A DNA stretch of 64,000 nt from Chiridota heheva (GCA_020152595.1 JAIGNY010001654.1:518501-582500), one strand, 5' to 3'. Counted from the stretch's first letter, positions 11,701-21,924 are shown. Notes: generated from the sequence alone by a model not told the origin. Numbers and translations are program-made.

Positions 11701-14700
11701 CGTTTCTACACAAATGATACCAAAATTTAAACTTAAATATCTCCTTACCGGAATGAAATTTTGTAATGCTTTCTTCACCATTTTGTTTCTTTTGAAGTCC
11801 TCTTTCATATAAGATGCTTTACCACTGAACTAATCCTTTAATAAAAAGATTAAATGAGAACCTACCTGGCTTGAAATTTAATCTTGATTTTATGAGTAAG
11901 GAGAGTGAGATATAAGGTGAGAGATCCTACATGCGTAGTCAGACTTTAAAATATGACGTTTTAGTTATCAGACAGCAGAAAAATAAAATATGATTTAAAA
12001 TAAAGGTTATAAAATACAATTTCATGAGGGTAGGAGAGGAGGGCACCTTATATCTCACTCTCCTTACTCATAAAATCGAAATCAAACTTCAAACCAGGTA
12101 GGTTCTCGTTTAATCTTTCTTATTTTATTTTGTAAAACATCCAAAATAAGGTGAGATTTTAAAGCAACTCAGAACTCATACAACAATTACCTCAGCAGTG
12201 TGTACTTGGTGTTGGTGGAGCTGATGTAGTAAACAAAGTAATGTCAAAGTCACACTTGGACCACTAACTACAGCTAAGACTAATGTTGCCATCTATGTAT
12301 GTACAGAACTATATACAAATTCTCACTGAAAAGAAGCAAAGTTTAAAGGAGACAAAGTCTGATACAATCATTATTTCATATGATAGAGGATAAAAATCTT
12401 AACCAACTGTCAAACACAGCAAGTTAAAATCTTATTCCTATCTCAAGTTATTTATGTTTGAAATCGACACACAGGGGCTGCCATTTTCAAAATAGCAGTT
12501 GCCAGCACACCCAGGTGATACGTGCACTAATTGTGTAAACGCGTTTCTAAAAGTGAGGGAAGTACAAAGTGGTCGGAATGTCATTTCTTCCGTAATTTAG
12601 AGTTTTTTTTTACGAACATAGTGTTCATCATTTCATTTGTAACTTAAATTGAAAGATACTTTAAAGTTTTAAGATGCTAATGAAATCAAAATTATACTAG
12701 CTTGTAAGTACTTTTGTCAGTTTTGAGAATGATTTTTATTTCATGATTATCTTATTTGTTGTCGTCTGAGTGGTTTTCAACATTACGTGTGTATTATGCA
12801 TTGTCTCACTCAGTATGCAAGTATTGCCTTGCAAGTAATGCCTACTGAGTGAGGTGTTTATCTCACTAGGTCTCAGCCTGTTCTGTCTAAAAAATACATT
12901 AAAGTTTCAAGATGCAAATGAAATCAAAATTGTAGCTCGTAATTACTTTTGAGAAGGGTTTTTATTTAATGGTTATGTTATTTGTTGTTGTCTGAGTGGT
13001 TTTCAACATTATGAGTGTATTATGCATTGTCTCACTCAGTATGCAAGTATTGCCTTGCAAGTAGTGGGTACTGAGTGAGATGTTTATCTCATTAATCATG
13101 GACAGGCAAATCCTGCCAGTGAGGGCTTGGTTGTTAGTGGATTCTGTCTTCTACCAGACTTGTAGTGTGAGTACATTTTTTGTACTCATGAGCACAATTT
13201 TGAGTTTGTACTCGTACTCATATGAGATTAGGACCATGTACTCACACTTTTCTTCGGCATAATGCAAATTTTAATTGCTTGTACTCGTGAAAATGACTTG
13301 TACTAGTACTTATGAATTTTTAATTGTACTTGTACTCGTACTCGTGGATATGTACTCACACTACAAGTGTGTCTTCTACTTCTCTTTTCTTTGGTGCTGA
13401 TTGGTATCGAAGTTAGAGGCTACTTGTCTGACTGTCTGCCTTTATGCACCGCGGTCTTCAGCCTGAGCTCCCCTTTGGTTGATCTTGCACACTGTGAGAC
13501 TGTGAGGGTCTATTTCCTCCAGTCTTTATTAGCCCTTTTTTGGGGCCCCTAGAAGAAGTACTGACTTAAGAAAGGAATTACTGACATTAGTGATTAAGTA
13601 AGTAGGAACTTCCATGCAATAGAAGAAAATCAGTTATGTGTTTACTGACTCTCAAATGACACATTTATTGATAGTTATCTTGTAAATTTTCTTTTAAAAG
13701 GTTGTAGATGCCAGAGCAGGTCCAGGTGGCAAGTCGCAACTCCGGAGCAAACTCAGACATCGACTCTTCCCTCAGTCTTCCACACATTCCAGTCTTAGTA
13801 CATCCAGCAATACAAACAACAACAACAGCAGTTATGGTAGTAGCACATCGGTCTTAAGCCACACCCGCAGGCCATCACACTTCCATAGCAGCTTCATGGA
13901 CACCGTCAAGAAACACAAACACCGGTCTCCTCAGAAAGCACAGAGGTTACGCCGTATGAGGCTGTATGGCATGCAGCTAAAGAATGCCAGTGGTAAGCTG
14001 GAAAATTAGGGTGTATTATTTGGTTTCACAGAGTCAGATTTTTTTACATGGTGATTGTACTGCTAATGCCTGTAACTCAATTCATTTTGTAACACATGGC
14101 CCCAATAAAAATTAAACTTGTCATGGCCCCAATAAAAATTAAACTTGTCATGGCCCCAATAAAAATTAAACTTGTCATGGTCCCAATAAAAATTAAACTT
14201 GTCATGGCCCCAATGAAAATTAAACTTGTTATGGCCCCAATAAAAATTAAACTTGTCATAGCCCCAATAAAAATTAAACTTTTCATGGCCCTAATAAAAA
14301 GTAAACTTGTCAAGGCCCCAATAAAAATTAGACTTGTCATGGCCCCAATATAAATTAAACTTGTCATGGTCCCAATAAAAATTAAACTTGTCATGGCCCT
14401 AATAAAAAGTAAACTTGTCAAGGCCCCAATAAAAATTAGACTTGTCATGGCCCCAATAAAAATTAAACTTGTCATGGTCCCAATAAAAATTAAACTTGTC
14501 ATGGCCTCTAATAGAAATTAAACTTGTCATGGCCCCAATAAAAATCAAACTTGTCTTGGCCCCAATAAAAATTAAACTTGTCATTTCAGGGTTAATTTAA
14601 AGAATTTTTGTTTACATATACACATCTTGTTTTCAAATTACTGTTTCATAAATTTTACATTTATCCAAAAATCTTGTGTATCTGCCATGACTCAAAAACG

Positions 14701-17700
14701 AAATCAAATTTTAAGATTCTGCTGGTCAAGAATTAGGTGATCAGTTGGATGCGCATGAATTTGCTAGGTATCACTACTAGATCTTTTAAGGATTATGGAT
14801 ATCTACAGGCAACATGAGCTTATAATTGGTTTAAAATATAGTCTAAACCATTAAAACAGCAAAAATATTGGTTAAGAATTAACCAGTTTTTAGCATTTTT
14901 CATTTTTAGCTGTTATTGTGTAATAATGTGTGACATCAATGGGGGAAGAATCCTTCATCACCTCTCGTAAAACCTTTTGTTTTTTATTTCTCTGTCAATG
15001 TCTGAAATATGGAATAAGACTTTTGGCAAGTTTGATGGAACTTTGACACACCCCCGAATCATCATGTATACATCTAGAAAAAGATATTAAGTAGCTGAAT
15101 TTGAAAAACAGAATTTAAAGAATTATATAGAGATTTTGAGATGTGTTTCTCTTACTAAGTATACCACAAAGTCCGGACAAATTAATAATGAAACTTTGTT
15201 TAGGCATAACATGAAAACTAAATAAGCTTTTTACAAATTTAGAAAACTATTCTATTCAGAATTTCATGCTTTTTCACATATCTAACATCTGCTAGACGTC
15301 CATAGACCTTTAAGTTAATAATTTTGTAAATTTAAAATTAAATGATCTAAAGATGAATTGGAATTAAAAAAGTTTGCATTTGACTCCTTACAGACAACTC
15401 CTGTTTGAGAGCCCCTGCTAGCCCGGAACACAGTGACAGCTCAGAGTCCATCGTGATATCACCCAAGAAGAAGCCATGCTTGCCGGAAGTGCCCCAGGCA
15501 CTTAAAGCTATTGTAGACACGACCTATTGGAAAAGGTATGCACAACAGTATTAGAGCATTAAGGCATAATATCCTTGACACAATGCAATCATGATAAAAC
15601 TATTCAAATTTTTAAGATTTGTGTTTGTTGTTTTTCGAATGATGGTCGTGTAAATGGAAAGCTGGCAACATCTCCATTAAAATGCCAACAAGGCAATTTT
15701 CAGATTTTTTTTGTAAGATGTTCTCGAGCGCTAGGGTTTCATCCCTCTGATAGACAGGAACCCTGTGGTCAGCACCACTGTCATCATCACCATTATCATT
15801 ATGCCATCCAACAACTTTGGGAACCCTGCGGTCAGCACCTCTGTCATCATTACCATTATCATTATGCCATCCAACAACTTTACCAACCCTGCGGTCAGCA
15901 CCACTGTCATCATTACCATTATCATTATGCCATCCAACAACTTTAAGAACCCTGTGGTCAGCACCACTGTCATCATTACCATTATCATTATGCCATCCAA
16001 CAACTTTAGAAACCCTGTGGTCAGCACCGCTGTCATCATTACCATTATCATTATGCCATCCAACAACTTTAGCAACCCTGCGGTCAGCACCACTGTCATC
16101 ATTACCATTATCATTATGCCATCCAACAACTTTAGCAACCCTGTGGTCAGCACCGCTGTCATCATTACCATTATCATTATGCCATCCAACAACTTTAGGA
16201 ACCCTGTGGTCAGCACCGCTGTCATCATTACCATTATCATTATGCCATCCAACAACTTTAGCAACCCTGCGGTCAGCACCACTGTCATCATTACCATTAT
16301 CATTATGCCATCCAACAACTTTAGGAACCCTGCGGTCAGCACCACTGTCATCATTACCGTTATCATTATGCCATCCAACAACTTTAGAAACCCTGTGGTC
16401 AGCGCCACTGTCATCATTACCATTATCATTATGCCATCCAACAACTTTAGAAACCCTGTGGTCAGCACCACTGTCATCATTACCATTATCATTATGCCAT
16501 CCAACAACTTTAGGAACCCTGTGGTCAGCACCACTGTCATCATTACCATTATCATTGTGCCATCTAACAACTTTAGCAACCCTGTTGTCAGCACCACTGT
16601 TATCATTACCATTATCATTATGCCATCCAACAACTTTAGGAACCCTGTGGTCAGCACCACTGTCATCATTACCATTATCATTGTGCCATCCAACAACTTT
16701 AGCAACCCTGTGGTCAGCACCGCTGTCATCATTACCATTATCATTATGCCATCCAACAACTTTAGGAACTGCGTAGTCAGCACCACTGTCATCATTACCA
16801 TTATCATTATGCCATCCAACAACTTTAGAAACCCTGTGGTCAGCACCGCTGTCATCATTACCATTATCATTATGCCATCCAACAACTTTAGGAACCCTGC
16901 GGTCAGCACCACTGTCATCATTACCATTATCATTATGCCATCCAACAACTTTAGGAACCCTGCGGTCAGCACCACTGTCATCATCACCATTATCATTGTG
17001 CCATCTAACAACTTTAGGAACCCTGTGGTCAGCACCACTGTTATCATTACCATTATCATTATGCCATCCAACAACTTTAGGAAGCCTGTGGTCAGCACCA
17101 CTGTCATCATTACCATTATCATTATGCCATCCAACAACTTAAGGAACCCTGCGGTCAGCACCACTGTCATCATTACCATTATCATTATGCCATCCAACAA
17201 CTTAAGGAACCCTGCGGTCAGCACCGCTGTCATCATTACCATTATCATTATGCCATCCAACAACTTTAGGAACCCTGCAGTCAGCACCACTGTCATCATA
17301 ACCATTATCATTATGCCATCCAACAACTTTAGGAACCCTGTGGTCAGCACCACTGTCATTATTACCATTATCATTATGCCATCCAACAACTTTAGAAACC
17401 CTGCGGTCAGTACCACCGTCATCATTACCATTATCATTATGCCATCCAACAACTTAAGGAACCCTGCGGTCAGCACCACTGTCATCATTACCATTATCAT
17501 TATGCCATCCAACAACTTTAGAAACCCTGTGGTCAGCACCACTGTCATCATTACCATTATCATTATGCCATCCAACAACTTTAGGAACCCTGTGGTCAGC
17601 ACCACTGTCATCATTACCATTATCATTGTGCCATCTAACAACTTTAGAACCCTGTGGTCAGCACTGTCATCATTACCATTATCATTGTGCCATCTAACAA

Positions 17701-19923
17701 CTTTAGGAACCCTGTGGTCATGTCATCATTACCATTATCATTATGCCATCCAACAACTTTAGGAACCCTGCGGTCAGCACCTCTGTCATCATTACCATTA
17801 TCATTGTGCCATCTAACAACTTTAGCAACCCTGTGGTCAGCACCACTGTCATCATTACCATTATCATTATGCCATCCAACAACTTTAGCAACCCTGTGGT
17901 CAGCACCGCTGTCATCATTACCATTATCATTATGCCATCCAACAACTTTAGGAACCCTGTGGTCAGCACCACTGTTATCATTACCATTATCATTATGCCA
18001 TCCAACAACTTTAGCAACCCTGTGGTCAGCACCGCTGTCATCATTACCATTATCATTATGCCATCCAACAACTTTAGGAACCCTGTGGTCAGCACCTCTG
18101 TCATCATTACCATTATCATTATACCATCCAACAACTTTAGGAACCCTGCGGTCAGCACCGCTGTCATCATTACCATTATCATTGTGCCATCTAACAACTT
18201 TAGGAACCCTGCGGTCAGCACCACTGTCATCATTACCATTATCATTATGCCATCCAACAACTTTAGGAACCCTGCGGTCAGCACCACTGTCATCATTACC
18301 ATTATCATTGTGCCATCCAACAACTTTAGAAACCCTGTGGTCAGCACCGCTGTCATCATTACCATTATCATTATGCCATCCAACAACTTTAGCAACCCTG
18401 CGGTCAGCACCGCTGTCATCATTACCATTATCATTATGCCATCCAACAACTTTAGAAACCCTGTGGTCAGCACCACTGTCATCATTACCATTATCATTAT
18501 GCCATCCAACAACTTTAGAAACCCTGTGGTCAGCACCGCTGTCATCATTACCATTATCATTGTGCCATCTAACAACTTTAGGAACCCTGTGGTCAGCACC
18601 ACTGTTATCATTACCATTATCATTATGCCATCCAACAACTTTAGGAACCCTGCGGTCAGCACCACTGTCATCATTACCATTATCATTATGCCATCCAACA
18701 ACTTTAGAAACCCTGTGGTCAGCACCACTGTCATCATTACCATTATCATTATGCCATCCAACAACTTTAGAAACCCTGTGGTCAGCACCGCTGTCATCAT
18801 TACCATTATCATTGTGCCATCTAACAACTTTAGGAACCCTGTGGTCAGCACCACTGTTATCATTACCATTATCATTATGCCATCCAACAACTTTAGGAAC
18901 CCTGCGGTCAGCACCACTGTCATCATTACCATTATCATTATGCCATCTAACAACTTTAGAAACCCTGCGGTCAGCACCGCTGTCATCATTACCATTATCA
19001 TTATGCCATCCAACAACTTTTTCCAAAGGCTGAATAAGGAGAGCGGTAATATGCAAATGACCATCCTGTAGGCTTAATATCAGGATGTTACTCTGCATAG
19101 CTGTGTGGAAATAGGTTCAATAGTATTAAATGAAAGTACTAATGTGATTAAAGTATAAACCTGGAAAAATATCAAACAAATTTGCTAAAAATATTTCTGC
19201 CACCTTGCATTTATTTGAACTTAATTCCATTTGACCTATAACTGTAAAGGCCGTTACACACTGAACGCGACGCAGGGAGTGATTTTTTAGATAATCATAC
19301 AGAAAACAAATATTATAAGATGCTATGACTTTTTGCTCACACACGATGAAGTTTACAATTGAGGCTTTCTGATGATACTGGAAAATTTGTTAGAAATGTT
19401 TTTTTGTTCAAACTGTGAAGAAAATAGTGGGGCATGATTTTCTGTCGCGATGCAAATTTTGCTTTAATGGGTATAGAAAGGCGCTTTCAATCAATTCTCA
19501 GTTATCATCTGAATAGCCATGCGATGATGATCTTCTCTGAAAACAAGAGGTCAAAATGTTTCTTTTCCTTTATTTTATTCAATTTTGTCTAAACAATTGC
19601 TTGCTGTGTCGCATTTGTTGTGTAACGGCCTTAAGAATCAATACTTTCTTTACAGAGAGAAAGTATGCTGTGGCATTATTTTCAAAGGCCTTCATGGTGA
19701 AGCCCTCATACATCCACAACTCCTGAGACCTTGCGCCAATTCATGCTTGCTGAAGTCCACGCGGGGTCTTGCAGTGCAGAGAGAAAAAGCCAGAGGGGAC
19801 AGACAGGACAGTCTCGGCAGTGACGGTTCCGGGGAAATCTCAGAGTTTGACGATCGAGATACGGTTTTCGTTCATGGGATCAGTGCTACAAAAGTTAAAA
19901 AGTGCAATGTAGAGGTAAGGTAA
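8683..19923 (+). CDS. SINHCAF: SINHCAF (FAM60A): SIN3-HDAC complex-associated factor, five coding exons
   Basis: The joined exons 8683-8770, 10985-11130, 13701-13992, 15394-15535 and 19656-19923 encode about 311 residues, with all phases consistent and every border GT/AG. SINHCAF is a nuclear subunit of the SIN3-HDAC corepressor, and its N-terminal zinc-binding domain is its signature. The start MFTFHRPKIYRS and CCIC (16-19), then C41 and CNAC (55-58), then VVDARAGP (79-86), follow the vertebrate protein closely. The conserved end TYWKR-EKVCCGIIFKG lies at 219-234. Human SINHCAF is about 221 residues. The extra length here comes from a Ser/Asn/His/Arg-rich linker in exon 3 and an acidic/charged C-terminal extension. 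The ATG is fixed by homology. Whether exon 5 ends at TAA 19921-19923 or splices at a GT at 19915 is uncertain. Confidence 0.93.
8771..10984 (+). other. SINHCAF intron 1
   Basis: A phase-1 intron of 2.2 kb. It has no array. Fragments related to the GTATTCTCTCTAATAA MITE occur near 9810-9835 ('aagcgctcgggca') and 10060-10090 ('gggcgggtgtttattagagc'). A polymorphism-prone C-run and A-run lies near 10417-10437. No nested gene was seen. Confidence 0.7.
10985..11130 (+). CDS. SINHCAF: SINHCAF coding exon 2 (zinc-binding domain)
   Basis: Begins after 'atttttcag' and completes D30. It encodes SKRYEMEFQSCF, CNACVLLIKRWKKLP and NWNH, the best conserved block of the family, with three cysteines (41, 55, 58) that complete the metal site begun in exon 1. 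The donor 'gtaagtg' at 11131 leaves phase 0. Confidence 0.94.
11299..11841. mobile_element. Long foldback MITE (family FB1), copy 1
   Basis: The left arm starts 'agggattagttcagtggtca' and its inverse ends 'ccactgaactaatccttta'. The arms are about 200 bp each and complementary over most of their length, around a roughly 130-bp centre. TTAA-like sequence lies at both ends. There is no coding capacity. Other copies are at 24650-25162, 26809-27332 and 62552-63122. The element lies in SINHCAF intron 2, so a transcript would carry a long hairpin. Confidence 0.85.
11847..12118. mobile_element. Second foldback element abutting FB1
   Basis: 'agattaaatgagaacctacc' on the left and 'aggtaggttctcgtttaatc' on the right, followed inward by complementary 'tgagtaaggagagtgagata' strings. 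The arms are about 80 bp around a loop of about 100 bp. It begins within 10 bp of the end of FB1 copy 1, so the two are either neighbours or one inserted beside the other. Confidence 0.8.
12640..13095. repeat. Direct duplication of about 215 bp
   Basis: 12650-12865 and 12890-13095 are collinear: 'atgaaatcaaaatt', 'tctgagtggttttcaaca', 'gtctcactcagtatgcaag' and 'ttgccttgcaagta' occur in the same order in both. Divergence is about 10-15 percent. The 'gagtgaggtgtttatctcact' end motif echoes 5480-5515 in inverted form. Confidence 0.8.
13155..13371. mobile_element. hAT-type MITE with exact 8-bp target duplication
   Basis: The left end CAGACTTGTAGTGTGAGTAC and the right end, whose inverse starts CACACTTGTAGTGTGAGTAC, match over about 20 bp with one change. 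The flanks are TCTTCTAC at 13147-13154 and at 13372-13379, an exact 8-bp duplication as hAT transposases make. The interior is built from degenerate 'gtactcgtactc' repeats. It lies in SINHCAF intron 2. Confidence 0.9.
13701..13992 (+). CDS. SINHCAF: SINHCAF coding exon 3
   Basis: Starts after 'cttttaaaag' with VVDARAGPGGKSQL. It then encodes a low-complexity linker rich in Ser, Asn, His and Arg, including an N-N-N-N run, and ends with a basic block (KKHKHRSPQKAQRLRRMRL) that resembles a nuclear localisation signal. The donor is 'gtaagc' at 13993, phase 1. The linker is longer than in the vertebrate protein. Confidence 0.9.
14096..14590. repeat. 27-bp minisatellite, about 18 units, in SINHCAF intron 3
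   Basis: The unit is 'catggccccaataaaaatta' plus 'aacttgt'. Because the period is a multiple of three it keeps ORFs open on both strands, which are not genes. Variant units with 'cctaataaaaagtaaac' at about 14287 and 14397 are spaced 110 bp apart with matching neighbours, which points to a four-unit segmental duplication inside the array. Confidence 0.95.
14600..15393 (+). other. Remainder of SINHCAF intron 3
   Basis: AT-rich intron sequence; no element or exon was recognised up to the acceptor 'actccttacag' at 15393. Confidence 0.6.
15394..15535 (+). CDS. SINHCAF: SINHCAF coding exon 4
   Basis: Completes D176 and encodes NSCLRAPASPEHSDSSES, then SPKKKPCLPEVP, ending DTTYWK with two bases of R223. 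The acidic Ser-rich stretch followed by the TYWKR motif matches the C-terminal third of the family. The donor is 'gtatgc'. Confidence 0.92.
15759..19030. repeat. 63-bp minisatellite, about 52 units, in SINHCAF intron 4
   Basis: The 63-bp unit runs from 'aaccctgtggtcagcacc' through 'tcatcattaccattatcatt' to 'gccatccaacaactttagg'. Units differ at a handful of sites: accActg/accGctg/accTctg, attAtgc/attGtgc with catCcaac/catTtaac, and ttagG/A/C. Two short deletions lie near 17647-17725. Near the right end a four-unit (252-bp) higher-order repeat is visible; for example the 'ccactgttatc' variant at about 18601 recurs at about 18853. The period of 21 codons without stops keeps long reading frames open on both strands. 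They are repeat artefacts: they sit between two SINHCAF exons and lack other coding signs. Confidence 0.97.
19248..19631. mobile_element. TAA-flanked MITE (PIF/Harbinger-like), copy 1
   Basis: Perfect 13-bp ends AGGCCGTTACACA and TGTGTAACGGCCT, flanked by TAA at 19245-19247 and 19632-19634. A 3-bp TAA/TTA duplication is typical of PIF/Harbinger elements. The interior matches the element at 23991-24378 in opposite orientation. Its right end lies 21 nt upstream of the AG that opens SINHCAF exon 5. Confidence 0.88.
19656..19923 (+). CDS. SINHCAF: SINHCAF coding exon 5 (C-terminus)
   Basis: Acceptor 'actttctttacag'. It encodes the conserved EKVCCGIIFKGLHGEALIHP followed by a divergent charged tail with SDGSGEISEFDDRD and a final NVEVR before TAA at 19921-19923. 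The last codons contain 'gaggtaaggtaag', which also fits a donor. If it is used, the protein would continue into an unseen exon instead of ending VEVR. Confidence 0.88.
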
Positions 19924-19924
19924 G

Positions 19925-20270
19925 AGTATGGGGCTGTACCATTGTGCACGATGAGGATGGGGGCTGTACCATTGTGCACCACGAGGATGGGGCTGTACCA
20001 TTGTGCACCACGAGGATGGGGGCTGTACCATTGTGTACCATGAGGATGGGGGCTGTACCATTGTGCACCATGAGGATGGGGGCTGTACCATTGTGCACCA
20101 TGAGGATGGGGGGCTGTACCATTGTGCACCATGAGGATGGGGGGCTGTACCATTGTGCACCATGAGGATGGGGGGCTGTACCATTGTGCACCATGAGGAT
20201 GGGGGGGGGCTGTACCATTGTGCACCATGAGGATGGGGGCTGTACCATTGTGCACCATCAGGATGGAGGT
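19925..20270. repeat. G-rich minisatellite of about 31-35 bp, about 10 units, in SINHCAF 3'UTR
   Basis: The unit is 'ctgtaccattgtgcaccatg' plus 'aggatggggg'. The G run varies from 4 to about 9 between units, so unit length drifts from 31 to 35 bp. The run lengths and regular spacing make G-quadruplex formation possible. It begins immediately after the SINHCAF stop, so it should be in the mRNA if the stop is used. Confidence 0.93.
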
Positions 20271-21373
20271 TGATAGTCCCCCTGCCTGCCTAGTCCTATG
20301 TTATGGAACCCATTGTCTGGAATTTTGTTCATATGAACATGTTGATGTGCCAAAAATGTCCAAGTTGAGTTGCTTGGATGCATCTGTACAGGGTCATGAG
20401 GAAGCCTTTTCAAAGTTTAAGGTCATCAAAGCGAAGTCTTTGTCGATTCATTTTAAAGGGAATGAGGATTGTCATGAGTTGCTAATAATAGTAAATAATC
20501 AGTCTTATGTTTGATAGTCAGATGTATATCATCATAAAAAGTTTGAGAAAGGCACGTCTGAAAAGATTTCAAGTTAGATTCTGCTATGTCATCAAGTTTG
20601 AGACCTTTAAGTTTCTTGTTTTCATTGACGTACCATCAAAATTTGGTACTGGAGTTGAGAAGAATTTGTTTAAGATATGACTCTTTTGGAGAGAAAAAAA
20701 TGACCAAAGATTTTGATCTGCAAAATGTAGAGGTATTGAGTGGTAGAATGCAACTTTGTTTGCTCAGGTACTCACTCCTTGAACACATGCATGTTGCTAG
20801 TAAGGTATTACTGGATGTATGCCTGTAATGTCATGTGCCCCTTAGGGTTTGTGATAAAGGCCCTGCTGTTAGGGCATGGAGAGGGGTCATGTGCAATGGG
20901 AGAATCTTTTGTACAAATGTCGACAAGGCGTTATATCTAAATAGTAAAATGGAACAAGAATAATCAAAGATTAACTTGTCATCGACTTGAAAGATTTTGA
21001 ATTCTAGATTCAAATATTTTTCTGCAATAAATATACAAAAATTCTCAATAAATATCTCAATAATTATTGAGTCTGGCTCTTATCTGCCATTTCCAGCATG
21101 ATTAATTAGGGACATAGGTGGACAAATTAATCTGAAAATAACTTGTCCATCGTTTGGTCACTGACCGCTGCATTGATCATTCTTTGACATGGAAGTAATT
21201 TTGCCCCAAGAAAGGTTCTGTACACATGTAACAAAGTTCATAGAAAACTGCTCACTTGATGGGCTAATCTAACATAAATTGCATCTACCCAGATATGAAT
21301 TTTTGGTTGGTCCATATAGCTGGACAAGAGATAATGTGTTGATTCCCGATTTGGGAAGCTATCATATTGTATA
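20271..21373. other. SINHCAF 3'UTR and downstream DNA
   Basis: No further coding exon could be supported. AATAAA hexamers at 21026-21031 and about 21048 are reasonable candidates for the SINHCAF poly(A) signal, about 1.1 kb after the stop. Confidence 0.45.
21026..21031 (+). terminator. SINHCAF: Candidate SINHCAF poly(A) signal AATAAA
   Basis: First of two closely spaced AATAAA hexamers downstream of the SINHCAF stop codon. No cleavage site can be read from the sequence. Confidence 0.35.
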
Positions 21374-21924
21374 ATAAAGTAGTCCTGTGAATTTTTATTT
21401 TCATATATATGATCGAGGGCTATGAAAGAAACACTTTGGTGTGAAAATCATGTTGGCATCTTTTCTGTTTAGGATTTCTATTGCATTTCAAAGACTGCGT
21501 GAGTGTGTTGAAAAGTGACCTCACAGTGTACAGTGTGATGTCATAGGGGAAAATTCAAGATAATGTTTGTGTATTTCTTTGAAAATTAATTGCCTCTTTC
21601 TAAATTACTGGAAGCATTTTTGAAATATTTTTTTAGATGGGGTCTAACATACACCTTATAAGAACGTGCTTTGCTCATCTGCTCATGTACCTTACACTCG
21701 AAGTAAAAGAAAACAAATATTTGTTTTACAGAAATACATAAGAATTTCTTGTCTTTGTGACACCCCATTTTACACTGCAAAGTCACTTTCAACTCACTCA
21801 CGTAATAATTGAAATGCAATAACTCCTAAACAGAAAAAGTTAACATGATTTTTACACAAAATTGCTTCTTTAATAGTCCTCTATCATTTGTATGAAGCTG
21901 AAAATTCACGGGAATATTCCTTTA
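21374..21924. mobile_element. Foldback MITE (family FB2), copy 1
   Basis: The left arm ('agtcctgtgaattttta', 'tttctgtttagga', 'attgcatttcaaaga', 'gtgttgaaaagtga') is mirrored on the right ('agtcactttcaactc', 'tgaaatgcaataactcctaa', 'attcacgggaatattccttt'). The centre is about 150 bp and there is no ORF. A second copy lies at 51466-52049. Confidence 0.8.

Noticed and set aside
14077..14584. Nine-residue repeat ORFs (MAPIKIKLV / MTSLIFIGA)
   Set aside because: Artefact of the 27-bp array in SINHCAF intron 3.
15731..19098. Long ORFs of 319-665 codons on both strands
   Set aside because: They are produced by a stop-free 63-bp (21-codon) tandem repeat, overlap each other in several frames, and lie in an intron of SINHCAF.
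19840..20258. Minus-strand ORFs with HPHGAQWYSP repeats
   Set aside because: Antisense reading of the G-rich minisatellite after the SINHCAF stop.
20218..20514. 98-codon plus ORF downstream of SINHCAF
   Set aside because: It begins inside the minisatellite and shows no motif or splice acceptor tying it to SINHCAF.
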